Below are positions 1 to 12,130 of a DNA stretch of 61,833 nucleotides, piece by piece (positions within the stretch are counted from its first letter, which is position 1; every line of letters begins with the position of its first letter). A program made the position numbers and the translations under genes. The DNA is from Lingula anatina (Eukaryota > Brachiopoda > Lingulata > Lingulida > Lingulidae): the NCBI RefSeq assembly GCF_001039355.2, contig NW_019775492.1, positions 91,090-152,922 on the forward strand. The letters run 5' to 3'. The notes beneath the pieces were generated by a model that did no database searches, was not told the DNA's origin, and was given only the letters and a program-made list of their open reading frames with translations.

Positions 1-303
1 AGAATTTTCATATTTATCCTTGTAAGTACTTTGTCTTCACAGTAAACTGCAACAAATTTATTAGTGTTTTAAGACATCTTTAATTTAAAAGACCTCTCTC
101 AATCAATGCAAAACAAACTAGTAAGTGAGACGAAAATCTGTGTTATGTCCAGAAATATTCAGTTATAAATAGTGCTATGTAAATTGTTTTATGTGCATCA
201 TGCCCTGTAGTTGTAATGTTCTGCTTCAGAGGCATCTGGTGCACAGATCCATTGGCATTGCAATAAAAGGGTTTTTCTCTCACATGTATACATTTCAGCA
301 ACA

Positions 304-3300
304 TCATAAATGGAATTTCCTCCTACTTGTATCCATTTCATGTCTCTGCAAACCAAATAAATAAGAATTTTAATGGTCAAGTTACTGATGCAACAGATTG
401 GAAAACAAAATAAGAAAATTTGATTCATTATTTAGTGGTACTCAATTTATCACGATGCTGATTAAAAAATCGAGTGAGAAATTATTCTTTCTATATACTA
501 TAAAATACAAAAATTTGTGCTAGCAACAGCTTTTATTACCTTATGGACCCATTCATATTCCCCATACTTGGAGTCAAAGGTACCTTTCTGTAGCGACCTA
601 AGTTTTAATGTAAACCTTGGACCCAATTCTTGTAATCCCACTCTTTTAGAATTTTTAAACATGTACCTGAAACGAAAAGAAAAATTAATATTTATACAGA
701 AGACATAAAAAATTGCACAGAGCCAAACATCTTAATACCAAATTCCATGTAGATAGAATGTAAATGATGACAATGACCACTAGGACAAAACTTTTCAGTT
801 CTTACTTTACTCATACTGGCTTAAGAAATACTACTATAGTTACAAGCACTTACATCATCAAATAAAATGCACAGAAGAAAAAAATTAACACTATTTCTAA
901 TAGTGACAAAGAGTTGGGATCAAATAAAGAAAGGAATCACTATATAAAATCTAAAAACAACTAGAGACAATTCAATTGAAGACAAATATACTGAAATTCT
1001 GTATCTGATTGTCAGTAAATCTGTTCAATTTTCCTAAAACAAATGGAGATAAATCCCAAACTCAGATTTACCTTAACTGATACCAACAATACAAAATGTT
1101 TATTTCTATAGTAACCATGTATTCTTTCTCTGTAGTGTGAAAGTAATTGCTCAGCTGTCACAATAGACAACTCAAAATAACATTTACTTTTAGGCATCAA
1201 TCTGATCCTTAAAATTAAGGGTCTCTGTTATATTGCAAATGATCTATTTACATAAACTGACCTATGCTGCCTGAAGAATATGTAATCTCTCTGATTATGG
1301 AAAGTGACAACTCTCCTTCCGTGGAATTCTGGGTCATGTGGAAAAAGTGATGCTAACATTCGACCAACAGAATGACCTAGTCTTGTGTTGAAATTATTCA
1401 ATATTACTTCAGGCATATGATCAGACATACTACCCTTTCTCTGAAAGCAAAATTATAACCAAAATTTTATTATATTTTAAAAAATCATATTGCATATGCA
1501 AGGATATCAAGATATCGGTCTGTGATTTAAATAGTCACACAAGTTCTAAACATTTTTATGATTCATGACCAAATGCATAAATGGGATGTATGTACATCCA
1601 TTACTGAATTCAGCAGATTAGCTTTTAACACATGTTGACGCTCACCTTCAACTGTGTAGTTAATTTGACACTGGACATCTTAAAATGTGCTGTGGGTCCA
1701 TCTGGTAAGTGTGAAATGACTAGTCCATCTAAGATGACACATCAAGGAAATAGCATCAATGAAATATTAACAATAGTCATATGTCCAGACGCACCCATTC
1801 TATAGGGCTGCTTTCCTGTTATACTATTGAAAATCTGATATCCTATGCAATCTTGTGGGCATACATTACCAGTGATACATCCCAAAGCAATTCATTATTT
1901 ATCATTGGTATAAAATTTATATAAAACAAATCTCAATGCCATATGCCAATCAAAACAACAAAAGCCAAACAATTTTTTTGAAAATATCAAACAAATGATA
2001 AGAAACTGCATTTACTCAGGCTTGGCACAATTAAGATAAGATACTTATATCTATCATTCAAAGGATACTTGGCTCTTTTCTGTCCTCATGTATAACAAGC
2101 AGATCAGTAAAATTCTTTGCCAATGCCTGCGGTATGATTTTTTTCAAGTCCAAACCTCTTCTGTAGTATAATTCTGAGTTGGGAAAGCATTTCTTAAGTT
2201 CCTTACAAAAACAATTTGTTTTCTGAAAAATATGCAAAAAAATACTTGAGTAAAAAAATTACAAATACTCTTTGAGTGCATTGATTTATTACAACCAATA
2301 TAATATCTACTCTAAAAAGTGAACAATAATATTATGGTCCAACACATTGCTCTGGAAGCAATGGCTTTGTTAGAGATCAATTACCAATCAAATTCTGCAC
2401 AAGCTCACAAATGTGTGGGATTGAGCAAAAGCAAATTTTGAGTTAACCACACATCGCTTTACCTTGCCAGGCCTGTCACTTGTTGTAATGAGAATCTTTG
2501 GGCATGACTGTCTGTTGAAGTATGACGCCATCTCATCTTGAGCTTCATCTTGTAGCACCTGTTGTTAAGTAAAAATTATTCAATCATATCCAGTCATATA
2601 AAATTGGTTGAGCAATCCAATCATGGTTACCGATTATGGTCTGATCTGTGATTATACTTCTGCTTGCAGTTCTTTACTGGCAAAATAATATGTGGCAACT
2701 TTAGGTGACAAATTTACTGGAAATGAAATTTGTTATAAACAAGGCTTTCACTTTTCTAAACAAACCTCATCATCTTCTGGATTCACCATAGTTTCATCTG
2801 GCACTCTCATATTTTCTATTGTTTTTGGAACTTTCTTGGGTGGCGCCTGAAATTTACGTAAGGTTTAAATTGTTATTCTTTGTCAACATCATTATTCACC
2901 TTTTTTTTTTTTAACAAAGCCTCCTTATCATTCCCTTGATACCATTTTACCCAACATATCCAATATACTTCAACGAATATACTTCAAAGGCATAAAAAGT
3001 AAAATGAGCCATAGTGTTCTTATTTATTTATCCAAATTACCTGATCCCCAAGCTCAGCTTCTTCTTGCTTTCTCTTTTTCTTTTCTTTCTTTTTCAGCTG
3101 AAATGAAGAAAAAGTAGCTATGTATTTCTAATGATATTCTCACAGTGCAGCTCATTACTGTCACCAAAATAATAGCTAGTCCAAATAACTGGCCTCTACA
3201 TTAGTCCTCAAATATGTGATCATGCCAATAATATGTTGTACTCGGGAAAGATTGTTACGATTTCATCAGACCTTTGAAGTCATGATGTCCATCTGATAAA

Positions 3301-3882
3301 AAATGTTTTGAACTTCAAATAATTAATGTTCTCTTTTAAAAATAATTTTGAACTATGTTTCATTTTCTTTGGCAAATAGTATGAGACTTAACACCTTATA
3401 CCTACTTTGGCAACATAAGCATTTTGGCAGGTCACATGCAACTTTACTGAGATATACCTACTTTGGCAACGTACATATCTTGGCAGGATACATGCAAAGT
3501 TACTGTATTAGATGTGAAGCAAATGTAAGCTGACGACTGACTGGTCCAAGCTTTCTGTCACTAACCCTCTCATTCACGGTTTATGAACTTACTCAACGTC
3601 AAAATATCTTATTTATCTATTTATTTATTTATTAATCTTTTTAATGTAGATAGAAGCAAAGTCTGATTCATGAACTCAGAATCAGTCGAGCAGCTGTATG
3701 TTGGTACTGTGCCAGTGGTGGTATATCCAACAAACTAAAAGTACCTTTATCTGCTGTTTTTTCATCTCTCTGAAGGCCTCAGATCTCCTGATTTTGTTCT
3801 TGAATCTGGAAATATTAGGTTTCGGGAGTAAAACCTCTGTTTTTTCCGCACGCTCCTCGTCCATGCTTTTTTCTTTCGCCAT
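304..3882 (-). CDS. RPF1: Ribosome production factor 1 (Brix-domain protein), nine exons, complete
   Basis: RPF1 is a nucleolar protein needed for maturation of the large ribosomal subunit. Coding exons on the minus strand are 3882-3745, 3097-3041, 2846-2766, 2558-2463, 2222-2069, 1728-1646, 1440-1262, 666-540 and 345-304; all junctions are GT-AG and the phases close, giving about 318 residues (human protein 349). The Brix domain begins near residue 113 with [11 protein letters not shown] and continues through [51 protein letters not shown] and [10 protein letters not shown]. The C-terminus is [10 protein letters not shown] before TGA, as in human RPF1. I chose the ATG at 3882 because its context (AACATGG) is strong and gives MAKEK; an ATG at 3894 would add four residues. 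The N-terminal part is shorter and more basic than in vertebrates. Identity is by motif recall, without a search. Confidence 0.95.
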
Positions 3883-4273
3883 GTTTCTTTGCATCACATT
3901 TGACGTAGAGTTTCCCTTAGAAAAATTCCAGAATTACACTTCAAATATCTTCTGTAAAGCATTCGCTCTCCTTTTATTTATCAAAATAATTCTATAAATC
4001 AATCAATATGTAAAAGTATAAGTTAAAGATATGTAAAGATTAAATGATGCCATCTTATAACTAAAACTAAACTAATGGACTGCTAGCTCTGCACGACATC
4101 CCAAGATGAGCTCAGTCGATGTTTTGAGGCTGAATGCAACTGCCCTCTAGCGAGCTCTCTGAGCAATTCTCAAGTGTCATTGTGTAAGGAAAATTTTGCT
4201 GAACAATTTTATTTTTCATAGTAAAGTTTAACTTTAAAATTTCTAAAAATGTCCCAACATCATATTTTTTGTC

Positions 4274-4578
4274 TTAAAGGGATAATAACTCTTCGTGTGA
4301 GATCTATATTACACAATAAAAACATTGTGAATAACTCATAGAAATATAATATATTCTGTTTTACCACAAAAACGGCAGTTATAGCTATTATTCTGATATC
4401 TGAGCTTGTCTTTAGACCACGTGACCTCCTCTGACAAAAAAAAACTTTTAGAAAAAAAGCAGGGACTAACTTTGAATGTTAAAACGGATTCATTAACCAT
4501 TGGTAAGTATTGGAAAATTGTTGTTTACTCCAGGAAAATTCATTTTTTGGCCGAAACGAAGAGTTATTATCCCTTTAA
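4274..4578. mobile_element. Non-autonomous inverted-repeat element (MITE), family 1, copy 1
   Basis: The element starts with TTAAAGGGATAATAACTCTT and ends with the reverse complement, AAGAGTTATTATCCCTTTAA. It is about 305 bases long with no coding capacity. A second copy in opposite orientation lies at 61037-61382 and shares the interior as well as the ends. The outermost TTAA on both sides could be a target-site duplication, as in piggyBac-like elements, but could also be part of the inverted repeat. Confidence 0.8.
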
Positions 4579-4820
4579 TATCATTCAAAATTGCTTATCA
4601 TTCCCAATTCAGACTTATAAACGATAAAACTCCTCAAATAAAAGTGTCTGATGTTGACACTTCCTTCTGAAATTGATCAGGTAGACGTGGCGGTGCAAAT
4701 TAATCATGATTCGTTAAGAACTAATTAGTTATTTCATTAGAAACTGAACAAAACACCGAATCCAAGTTCGAGGAAGGGTCGAGGAATGATTTGTGACTAT
4801 AATTTATTCATTGTTTTTCT

Positions 4821-4889
4821 AATAATAATAAGAAGAAGAAGAAGAAGAAGAAGAAGAACAATAACAACAACAACAACAACAATAATAAT
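4821..4889. repeat. Triplet microsatellite (AAT/AAG/CAA)
   Basis: A run of AAT, then AAG, then CAA and AAT triplets lies in intergenic DNA. Confidence 0.9.
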
Positions 4890-6216
4890 TCAAATGGGGT
4901 GATTTTTAAGTTTATACTTTGACAGTAATCGTTAGAGCTTTGAAATGTGTGCACATATGGTCTCTGCCAGCGATGTAATGGTTTACCATAGAGAGGTGTG
5001 GAGTTGTGATTTATTGGGCGATGACCAATGTTTTCTATGTTTTTGACGTTGGCAGCTAATTCCTTTTATATATAAAAGATGCACAATAACTCTATCTTAA
5101 CATTCATTTTGCAAGTTTTGACATTTCTATGCATAATTACATATAACCTTTTCGTATTTATAATAATAATTGAATTGAGAAAAAAGAAGACTATGACAAA
5201 AATTGCGACCGTAAGATAAATTGAATGATAGGCCTATATATATATATATATATATACTGTATATGAGCAGTGGGCACTCAAGCTATTTTGACATTTATAT
5301 TCCCCTTTTTTGTTGATTCATCGTGGTTATGGTTGTGACTCATTATTTTTAAGGAGAAGAAACACGAGAACAGATCTTTATTTTCTTTAACATTCAATAC
5401 AAGGGCTGTATCAATTGTTTGATTTGAAATGGCATACGCCGTGTACAAACAACTCGTGATATAAACGTGTTATTGTATATTAAGCTCAGTGAACTGGACA
5501 AAGAGAACAAATAGTCAACGGGTTTATCGACTACTGGACAGTAAGAACCAACTGTTAGAATATTTTAACTTAGATGCAGTTTCGGTTACTGGATTCGAGT
5601 CCCCGTGACGTCAAGCTAAGGTAGGCTAAGTAGGTTAAGGTGTCCCGCGCGACCGCCTTTGTATTCTGCTATAAATTTATATTGTTATTGAGCACTATTC
5701 TTCACAGCATATAATCGATCTGCCACAAAGGCAAAGTCTTGTCGATTTGAATGTCGCCTTATTCACGGTCGCAGTAAGCTAACATAGTCTCGGTACACAA
5801 AGCGCGATGAAGTTATAAGCCCGTATCCTATGTACATTTGCCAGTTCAGGTAAGTTGAGAACAACGGCTGGAAAAATATTAAAAACAGCGCTTCGTTTTT
5901 CGTGACTTGACGGGACATTTTGATAAGTAAGTAGGGGGTATGTCTGATGGTATCAGCCAACACATTCATATGGCTCCTTTAGAGACCTTTTATTAAAGTG
6001 AATAGAGATAGCATCGGCTTGGCTTGGTCTCAGCGCGCGACCTCGGGGCCACATTTAAAAGTGTCACGGGTGCCATCTTAGCAATGGTGACAACGTGCAT
6101 AATTTATGACTTTTTGGATACACCTAAATGCGCGTCATGCTCTAAAACTTGTCTCATACTTTCTTTTAGATTCAAGAGATAGGAAATCCACCAAGCAGGC
6201 TGCTGAATTACAGAAT

Positions 6217-7644
6217 ATGTCTGGGGACATGTCGATTCCTGGGACATCCAAGACACAACCGAAACCCTCCCCTGATGCATACGCAAGCCTTTCGACGCAG
6301 ATCAACGAAGACTTTCTCACGTGTCAAATATGCATGGAACTTTTCAAAGAACCAAAGGGCCTGCCATGTTACCACACGTTCTGTTTAGGGTGTATAGAGG
6401 ATTATTTACGGCGTCTAAACCCTAAATATGGTACCGCGGGCTTTCAGATGAAATTCTCTTGCCCAGTGTGTTGTAAAGAAATTCAAGTTCCAGAAGAAGG
6501 TGCTAAGGGGTTTCCAACTAATCTGTTGGCTAACAATCTCAAGGAAAAACTACAAAAACGTAAGCGTGCTCTTCTCCAAAATGTCACAGAAGAAAATCTG
6601 TGTGTGTGCGGTACCGTTGCCTTATCCATCTGCCTGGAATGCGATCAGCTGCTATGTGGCCATTGTGAAAAGTCACACAAAGCCCTCAAAATTACCGAAG
6701 CACACGAGATCATGTTGCTCAAAGATTACAGCAGCGCTGACAGCAAAACCACGATGCTTCAGAGAAGAAAAATAAAATGCCGTAGCCATCCTGCTGAAAT
6801 TTTAACTTATTACTGCATTGATGATAGTGAAGTTATTTGCAGGGAATGCGTTGTCAAGTCGCACAGCAAACACAATTTCGTTGAGCTGACCTCGGTAGCA
6901 GACAAGCACAGAGGCCAGTTACAAAATATGCTGAAAGTGGTCAAAGGGAATACAGAAAAACACCAAGCAGCTATTAAAGAACATGAAAATGCAACCTTGT
7001 CGCTAGAAACTTCGAAGTCCGGATTAAAGCAGAAAGTCGAAGACCGCTACGAGAAACTTGTTACTCAACTAGGCAAACACAAAGAAAAATTAATGGAAAA
7101 AATCGACAATGAGTTCGAACAACAAATGCGTGGACTTTCCCTAAGCTTGGCCGCACTCAAGGATGGGTGCGTTACGTCTCAAGGTTTAGCTGGGTTTATT
7201 GAGGAACTGGAAACGTGTGGATGTGATGCCGAGGTAGCTACATATGTTCAAAGTTTGGAAGGGAAAGTTGAGAAGCTGGATATCGTGCCTGCCAAAAAAC
7301 CAGTGAACAGCGCTGATGTTTTCATATCCTCTCCCAATAGTGACCTCACAGATGGGAAAGTATTAGATAGCTTATTCGGAAGAGTTCAGACAAGGAAAGA
7401 AAGTGCCGAGGAGTCCTCAAAGAGCGCAAGATCACACAGCAGTCCAACTCTAGATGTGGGGGGTAGTAACCAGCCCAGCAATCCTGGTGCGTCGTCCGCT
7501 GCAGCAGGGCGTGTATATTTGCCACATGAAGGCAGCAGGGGTGTGCAAGGACGACACAACCAACAGGTGCAACAAAGAGACGTGCGGCAACGTGCACGTA
7601 TACCTCAGAGGGCTGACAAACACAAGAGCTGTAGCTCTCAGTGA
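6217..7644 (+). CDS. TRIM-type protein: RING, two B-boxes, coiled coil; C-terminal frame uncertain
   Basis: A likely E3 ubiquitin ligase of 475 residues as read. A C3HC4 RING lies at about residues 36-90 (CQIC, PCYHTFCLGC, CPVC). B-box 1 follows at about 130-165 (CVCGTVALSICLECDQLLC) and B-box 2 at about 190-230 (CRSHPAEILTYYC, ICRECVVKSHSKH). A charged coiled coil covers about 235-340. There are no NHL repeats and no SPRY domain. I chose the ATG giving MSGDMSIPG because a splice-acceptor-like TTCTTTTAG sits 48 bases upstream; the open frame extends upstream to 6106. From about 7495 the frame becomes basic and low-complexity, while the +1-shifted frame encodes a CCCH-like zinc finger ending at 7660. 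A one-base indel, an unseen small intron or real divergence would explain this. The RING/B-box assignment is secure; the C-terminus is not. Confidence 0.85.
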   Translation: MSGDMSIPGTSKTQPKPSPDAYASLSTQINEDFLTCQICMELFKEPKGLPCYHTFCLGCIEDYLRRLNPKYGTAGFQMKFSCPVCCKEIQVPEEGAKGFPTNLLANNLKEKLQKRKRALLQNVTEENLCVCGTVALSICLECDQLLCGHCEKSHKALKITEAHEIMLLKDYSSADSKTTMLQRRKIKCRSHPAEILTYYCIDDSEVICRECVVKSHSKHNFVELTSVADKHRGQLQNMLKVVKGNTEKHQAAIKEHENATLSLETSKSGLKQKVEDRYEKLVTQLGKHKEKLMEKIDNEFEQQMRGLSLSLAALKDGCVTSQGLAGFIEELETCGCDAEVATYVQSLEGKVEKLDIVPAKKPVNSADVFISSPNSDLTDGKVLDSLFGRVQTRKESAEESSKSARSHSSPTLDVGGSNQPSNPGASSAAAGRVYLPHEGSRGVQGRHNQQVQQRDVRQRARIPQRADKHKSCSSQ

Positions 7645-7660
7645 CATTTCAGTAATTTAA
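7500..7660 (+). other. CCCH zinc-finger-like stretch in shifted frame at the 3' end of the TRIM gene
   Basis: Reading one base later than the TRIM frame gives GVYICHMKAAGVC followed by CKDDTTNRCNKETCGNVH, a C-x7-C-x4-C-x3-H arrangement close to CCCH zinc fingers, and ends in TAA at 7658-7660. CCCH fingers often bind RNA. The TRIM frame over the same bases gives an arginine/glutamine-rich string typical of wrong-frame translation. It could be the true C-terminus of the TRIM protein after a one-base correction, or chance. Confidence 0.45.
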
Positions 7661-9299
7661 TCAGAACACAGTGCGTATTTCATATGTCGTAAGGAACGAA
7701 TAATTTCTGCGAAACACCTCTCGAAACAAAAAAAGGATTTTGAGCGCACTTCACTACCTTCCCTTTTGGTTATTATCAAAACTTTTTCATTTTTTTTCAA
7801 AACACTACATTCAAATCCGCTTGGTTATCTTTCATTTTTAATTATTTAATTTATTTACTCCTATTGTCCTTTAATCATTCCATTTTTAAAATTTCTGTTG
7901 TCCTGACGGACATCCAGTATTATATCTCACCTCTCTGTCAAAGGCCTCTGTGCGTTAGGTCGTTTTTTACTAGTGAAGATTTGATGGTTTAAATAAACAC
8001 GGCAGATTTAATTCTTATAATGATTATCAATTTCAAGTATCACTTTATTTTGGTAAAAAAAAGCGCCCCAGTGCCTTTATTGTTTTACAGTAAACTAAAA
8101 CGATAGAAAATTGTTGCAAGGGATTTAGTTGAAACAATTTTTGTTGTTGTTAATGATATAGAATTATTATATGGATAATATATGTGAATCTTAGAAAGAA
8201 ATGAGACAAATATATTTTAAAATTTCATATGCGCTTTTGTGATTCCTTAGATTCAGAGTTGGCCAACTGCTAACCTGAGATACTCTGTGAAAATGTTAAT
8301 ACTCGGTGAACACGGATCTTGATTGCATTTAGAATACGTACTCTCTATGTGCATGTACCAGAGTCAAACTCACGTTGTCGTATCTCTAAACCAATACACA
8401 GACGCTGCCAGTGGTTCGTTTTTGAATTTTTGTCTCCTTAACCGAAAATGAGTTCCCAATTCCCGCCATTAAGCAATCGGAGGGTTTGGTTTAAAAGCAC
8501 TGAGCTTAGTATTACAGTCTCACGGAGATAACCTATCATGATTATTAGTTTAATGTGCACTTAGAAACGCACTCTTTATATGTGAATTAAGGGATCTTGA
8601 AAGGGAGATCGAACATTAGGTTTTTATGAACAAACGCGGTGGATGGAAGCGTTAAGATAGGCAATAGCGTGAATAACTTTCTTTTTATAGGAAACCGAAA
8701 ATGAGTCGCATTAAAATATCATCAGTACCAAAGTCACCAAAGTTATCTGAAATGATTTAATGAAAGCATTCCCTGACACTACATAGATAACATAACATGC
8801 TGTCAACATGAAAGAACTGCAATAAGCCTATATGTATTTCCAATGATCAGGATTGCGTGGCGCGTCGTGTTTTTAACATCATATGCATACCAATAAGTGC
8901 AGAACGAACGACAGAAAAATAGTTGTTTAAGTTACATTCATTGACTCTTTGCTCTGTATTATTTACACGTGTAATGTTTTTACTTTTTGCTAGTTTTATC
9001 TGTAGCTCTCCAAAAAGGCATATATGGTGCATACCAAGACACAGACATCAAGCAGTTTGATGATTTGAGCCAAACACCACTTGCTGACATAAAAATGAAT
9101 GTAGAACTGAGCCCTTACGGACATAGAAATGTCACTGACTTCTTACTTCGTTATAAGGCCTCTGGCGACAAGACGTAGATAAACATATTATTAAAATCTC
9201 AAGCTCTGAACGTAGCATTTCTAGCTGTATATAGCGTCCGTGGAAGTTGGCGACATTGAGAGAAACCTTGGATTTCTGATCTTGCTAGTGTCCTGGTCT
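7661..9299. other. Gene-free stretch between the TRIM gene and the mindin-like gene
   Basis: I find no supported exon. A 58-codon plus-strand open frame (about 9003-9178) after a TATCTGTAG acceptor-like sequence encodes no family I know, and its phase does not match the CCCH frame upstream. A final exon of the mindin-like gene may lie here on the minus strand. Confidence 0.5.
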
Positions 9300-10562
9300 T
9301 CACGCCTCGTCACTCAGCGTGGGGCATTCAGCGCCTCCGTTCATGGCGGGTTGCACGACGACACGGTACCTGATCTTCCTGCCAGTCTTACACTTGCCCT
9401 GGCATGGGCCCCATTTGCCCCAGTCTGCTACCTCGCAATCTATGGGCGTGGCTGGAAAAATATGACAGTTATTTTAGTAAAAAAGTTAATCTTGAGCTTC
9501 AAAATCATCACCCAATATTGTTATTTTTAATATAAAGCATTTTTGCCGCAAGATTCTGTTTTGAAAATTTGATCTCTACTTTTTAAAAGTTTTTTTTGTA
9601 TCGCTGGATTTTGTTATTAATTTTCTAGGAGGTTATCCAATAATGGCTAGATTCCCGTCAGATTTTTCGTATTCAAGACGAAGAAAGGAAGAAAAGAAGA
9701 AAGGCTGTTTGAAAATTAAAAACATTTGAAAAGATGTATTTTTTTCTTTGAGAAACATCACATACAGTTTAATAGTAAGTTCACTCATTCGCACAAGATG
9801 AAATACGACGAGCCCAGTTTATGGATAACGAAGTTGTAAGGGAAGCCAGATAACTGGGATGTAATCGCCAATGATTACCAAGAGGCAGCCTTATGACGAG
9901 TCTTTTGATCCTACGACAGTAACTTTTTCAGGTCTCCCCTTTCGTGAGCATTTTCTACTTTTTAATTTTTTTGTCATATTGCCCCGTTAAATGTAATTTT
10001 TCTAAAGAAAACCACAAAACGCAACTAGGTTTCTGAATTATCAGAATGTACAAAAGCTGCCCAATTTGTATTTTGTATCTTCATCGGCATTATTGATGAC
10101 ATTCGTCAGTGCGCAACCTCCTCCTTATTTTCACTTAACTAAACGTTAACATATCATTTTCTGATAAACTATTAAAGAATGAAATAAAATGAAATAACTC
10201 TTACATGTGCCCTCTTCCTCGACGTAGTCATTGTCATCAAGCAGATCGCTAAGGTTATCAACATCTGAGATGTCGATGGGAGCCTTCTCAAACGTCAAGG
10301 TTCCAATTCGTGGTAGCTTGTTCAGCTTGGGATAGTAGAATGGGCTTGCAGGGTGGCTCGGGCTCTTGCTGGTGATCTCTGAAATCTTCTCCTTGCTGGG
10401 CCAGTCTGGTGAGGTAAAGGTCAGTCCCTTGTCCACCCCAGCGTCGATGGGGTTCAGCTGAATGGTCACCTTGTCCTTCCATTGGTCACCTTCGCATAGG
10501 TCAAGACTGTCTACGCCCACGAACCAATCTGGGCTGGGAATCATTCGTATCACGATGGAAAC
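9300..10562 (-). CDS. Mindin (spondin-2)-like secreted protein, 3' part: spondin domain end plus one TSP1 repeat
   Basis: Two minus-strand exons: 10562-10205 and 9451-9300, joined in phase 1. The first encodes the C-terminal half of a spondin domain, with [15 protein letters not shown] and [16 protein letters not shown], then an acidic linker. The second starts a thrombospondin type 1 repeat ([17 protein letters not shown], then [15 protein letters not shown]). Mindins are secreted matrix proteins that in vertebrates act as pattern-recognition and integrin ligands. The reading ends at LSDEA followed by TGA, before the last two cysteines expected in a mindin TSP1 repeat. GCGTGAAG at the stop could instead be a splice donor (GC|GTGAAG) leading to a further small exon that I could not find. 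Exons for the signal peptide and first half of the spondin domain were not found upstream, so the gene is partial in this reading. Confidence 0.8.
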
Positions 10563-11766
10563 CTGTGAAGTAAAGGCTTAATTAGTCGTCTTACTTATTG
10601 ATGTGACTTGAGATGTACTCATCCGTGCCGTTTTGGTGTTAATTACTTCGTGTGGGACGAGTCATCGTGTGGCATTACTCATTTTATATGAACTTACATT
10701 ACGTTGATTTTGATTCTCCATGTCCAAGTGATTTTGAATGGATGAAAGGATGCATTTAAATAGAAAACGTAAATTGTTAAAAATGCACACATCAAGCATG
10801 AGACAGTGAGGTAAGTAAACAAATAAAGAACCGAAAAAACAAACGATGCCAGAAATGAATAAGCGTACGAATAATNCGACAAATTTTGTTGCTACCACCC
10901 AATAAGTATGTCCAAATTTTGAGAAAGTTTTTCCCATAGAAAAGTTGGAGTAATTACCATATTCATCATCCTTTGTCATTTCCAGCTGTCCTTATTGATT
11001 ATACAATTACATACATGTGGAATCTGCTCTCTATGCTATAAAGAGATATAGTACCAGCATGCCAAGACCACCAAATAGTGCTGAATTTTAAAAGATTTTT
11101 TCAAGTACTGTACATACAGGGAATCAAGGGTCATTCTGATAAAATATATCAACTGGATCATATTTAAAACTGATCTTAAAACTGATGTAGAGTGGGTGGG
11201 GGGGGGGGTATGATTTTTTACCGCATTATCAATGATTTGTAACCTAATAATTCCTCTTCCTGAAATTTTGAAGGTTAAAAGGACTCAGATAAATAGGCCA
11301 AGTAAACAATGGAATGGTCAGAGAAGCAGTTCAATATTAATCCATTTATTTCAAGGTGACCTCGAATCATTGTGGCTATAGGACTTTTTCTCTAAGTACT
11401 AAATATACAAATTACCCGAGTCAAGGATTTATGAAAATGACCTTCCTCCCTGATTAAAACATCCACACCTTTAACAATATGTTGAGTTTAAGGAAAATGA
11501 GAAAAAAAATTCACCAATTACCTCATCACTGATGAGGCATAAACAAATGAATTTTGGTTGATACCAAAAGATAATATTATGTTATCATCATCTGAGGTAT
11601 CCTTCTTAAGAAAATGAGAATAAATACTAGTTATCAGTTTGTTCAAAGCTAAACAGTACATGTGCCTCTAAACATGGAGAAAATCAAAATCATTCGGCCA
11701 TGATAAGCATAATCTACAATTACCCTAGATATCCAGCAGTGAACGTTGTTCATGAAGCAAACTACT
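10563..11766. other. Stretch with no recognised exon between mindin-like and CD225 exons
   Basis: Upstream mindin exons and the second CD225 exon of the two first-half exons would be expected here on the minus strand. I translated the visible acceptor and donor candidates and recognised neither. There is one ambiguous base (10876) and a G run near 11200. A 28-base acceptor-to-donor candidate around 10985-10955 on the minus strand has no recognisable product. Confidence 0.5.
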
Positions 11767-11956
11767 CACATGATAGGCAAATTGCAACAATCCCAAATAG
11801 TGGGTTTAGGATGATAGAAACCCAGGCAAACACAATGTAGGATTTTGGTCTCTTCAGGCGTCCTCCCTTCACCGGGTAGTGTGTTGGCTTCTCATAAGGG
11901 GAAGTTGGTTTTTCAGTGCTGTTATCAACAACTTCTTTGTCACCCGAGGTACTCAT
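11767..11956 (-). CDS. CD225/dispanin first-half exon A (alternative or duplicate)
   Basis: This exon codes for 63 residues from an ATG (MSTSGDKEVV) to a GTGAGT donor in phase 1. It has a short polar N-terminus, then KPTHYPVKGGRLKRPKSYIV and the first membrane-embedded segment FAWVSIILNPLFGIVAICLS. The NPLxGIVA pattern is characteristic of the CD225 domain of IFITM/dispanin proteins. A possible acceptor (AACACAG) lies about 15 bases upstream of the ATG, so it looks like an internal exon of a gene with a 5' UTR exon further up. Its last 44 residues are nearly identical to exon B at 12131-12521, so A and B are a recent duplication, either mutually exclusive exons of one gene or two genes. The second half of the domain was not found, so the protein is incomplete here. 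Confidence 0.65.
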
Positions 11957-12130
11957 CTTTGAACCAGACACTGTGTTTTTCTATTCAATCCTACACCTTT
12001 AAGCCTTGATATTTGGAGCAAGACAAAATGTACGCCTTCCACCATGAACTATAGCTGGCAACTGCCCTACTTATCCTACAAAGCTTACTAGTATATAGAT
12101 ATGAGAGGCCAAGGGTTTACAAATACTTAC

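Larger units (their letters stand above)
3895..6169. other. Gene-free stretch upstream of RPF1 and of the TRIM gene
   Basis: I see no coding exon here. It holds the promoter side of RPF1 at its left edge, an inverted-repeat element (4274-4578), an AAT/AAG/CAA triplet run (4821-4889) and a TA run (5235-5255). The right end must contain the TRIM promoter and possibly a 5' UTR exon, because a splice-acceptor-like TTCTTTTAG ends at 6169, but I could not place either. Confidence 0.6.

Noticed and set aside
8987-9178. Plus-strand open frame after an acceptor-like TATCTGTAG, possible last exon of the TRIM/CCCH gene
   Set aside because: The phase does not join the CCCH frame at its only likely donor (7652), and the product resembles no family I know.
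10662-10979. Minus-strand hydrophobic open frame as the missing CD225 second exon or mindin exon
   Set aside because: It lacks the CD225 basic loop and second segment pattern and all spondin motifs, is AT-rich, and contains an ambiguous base.
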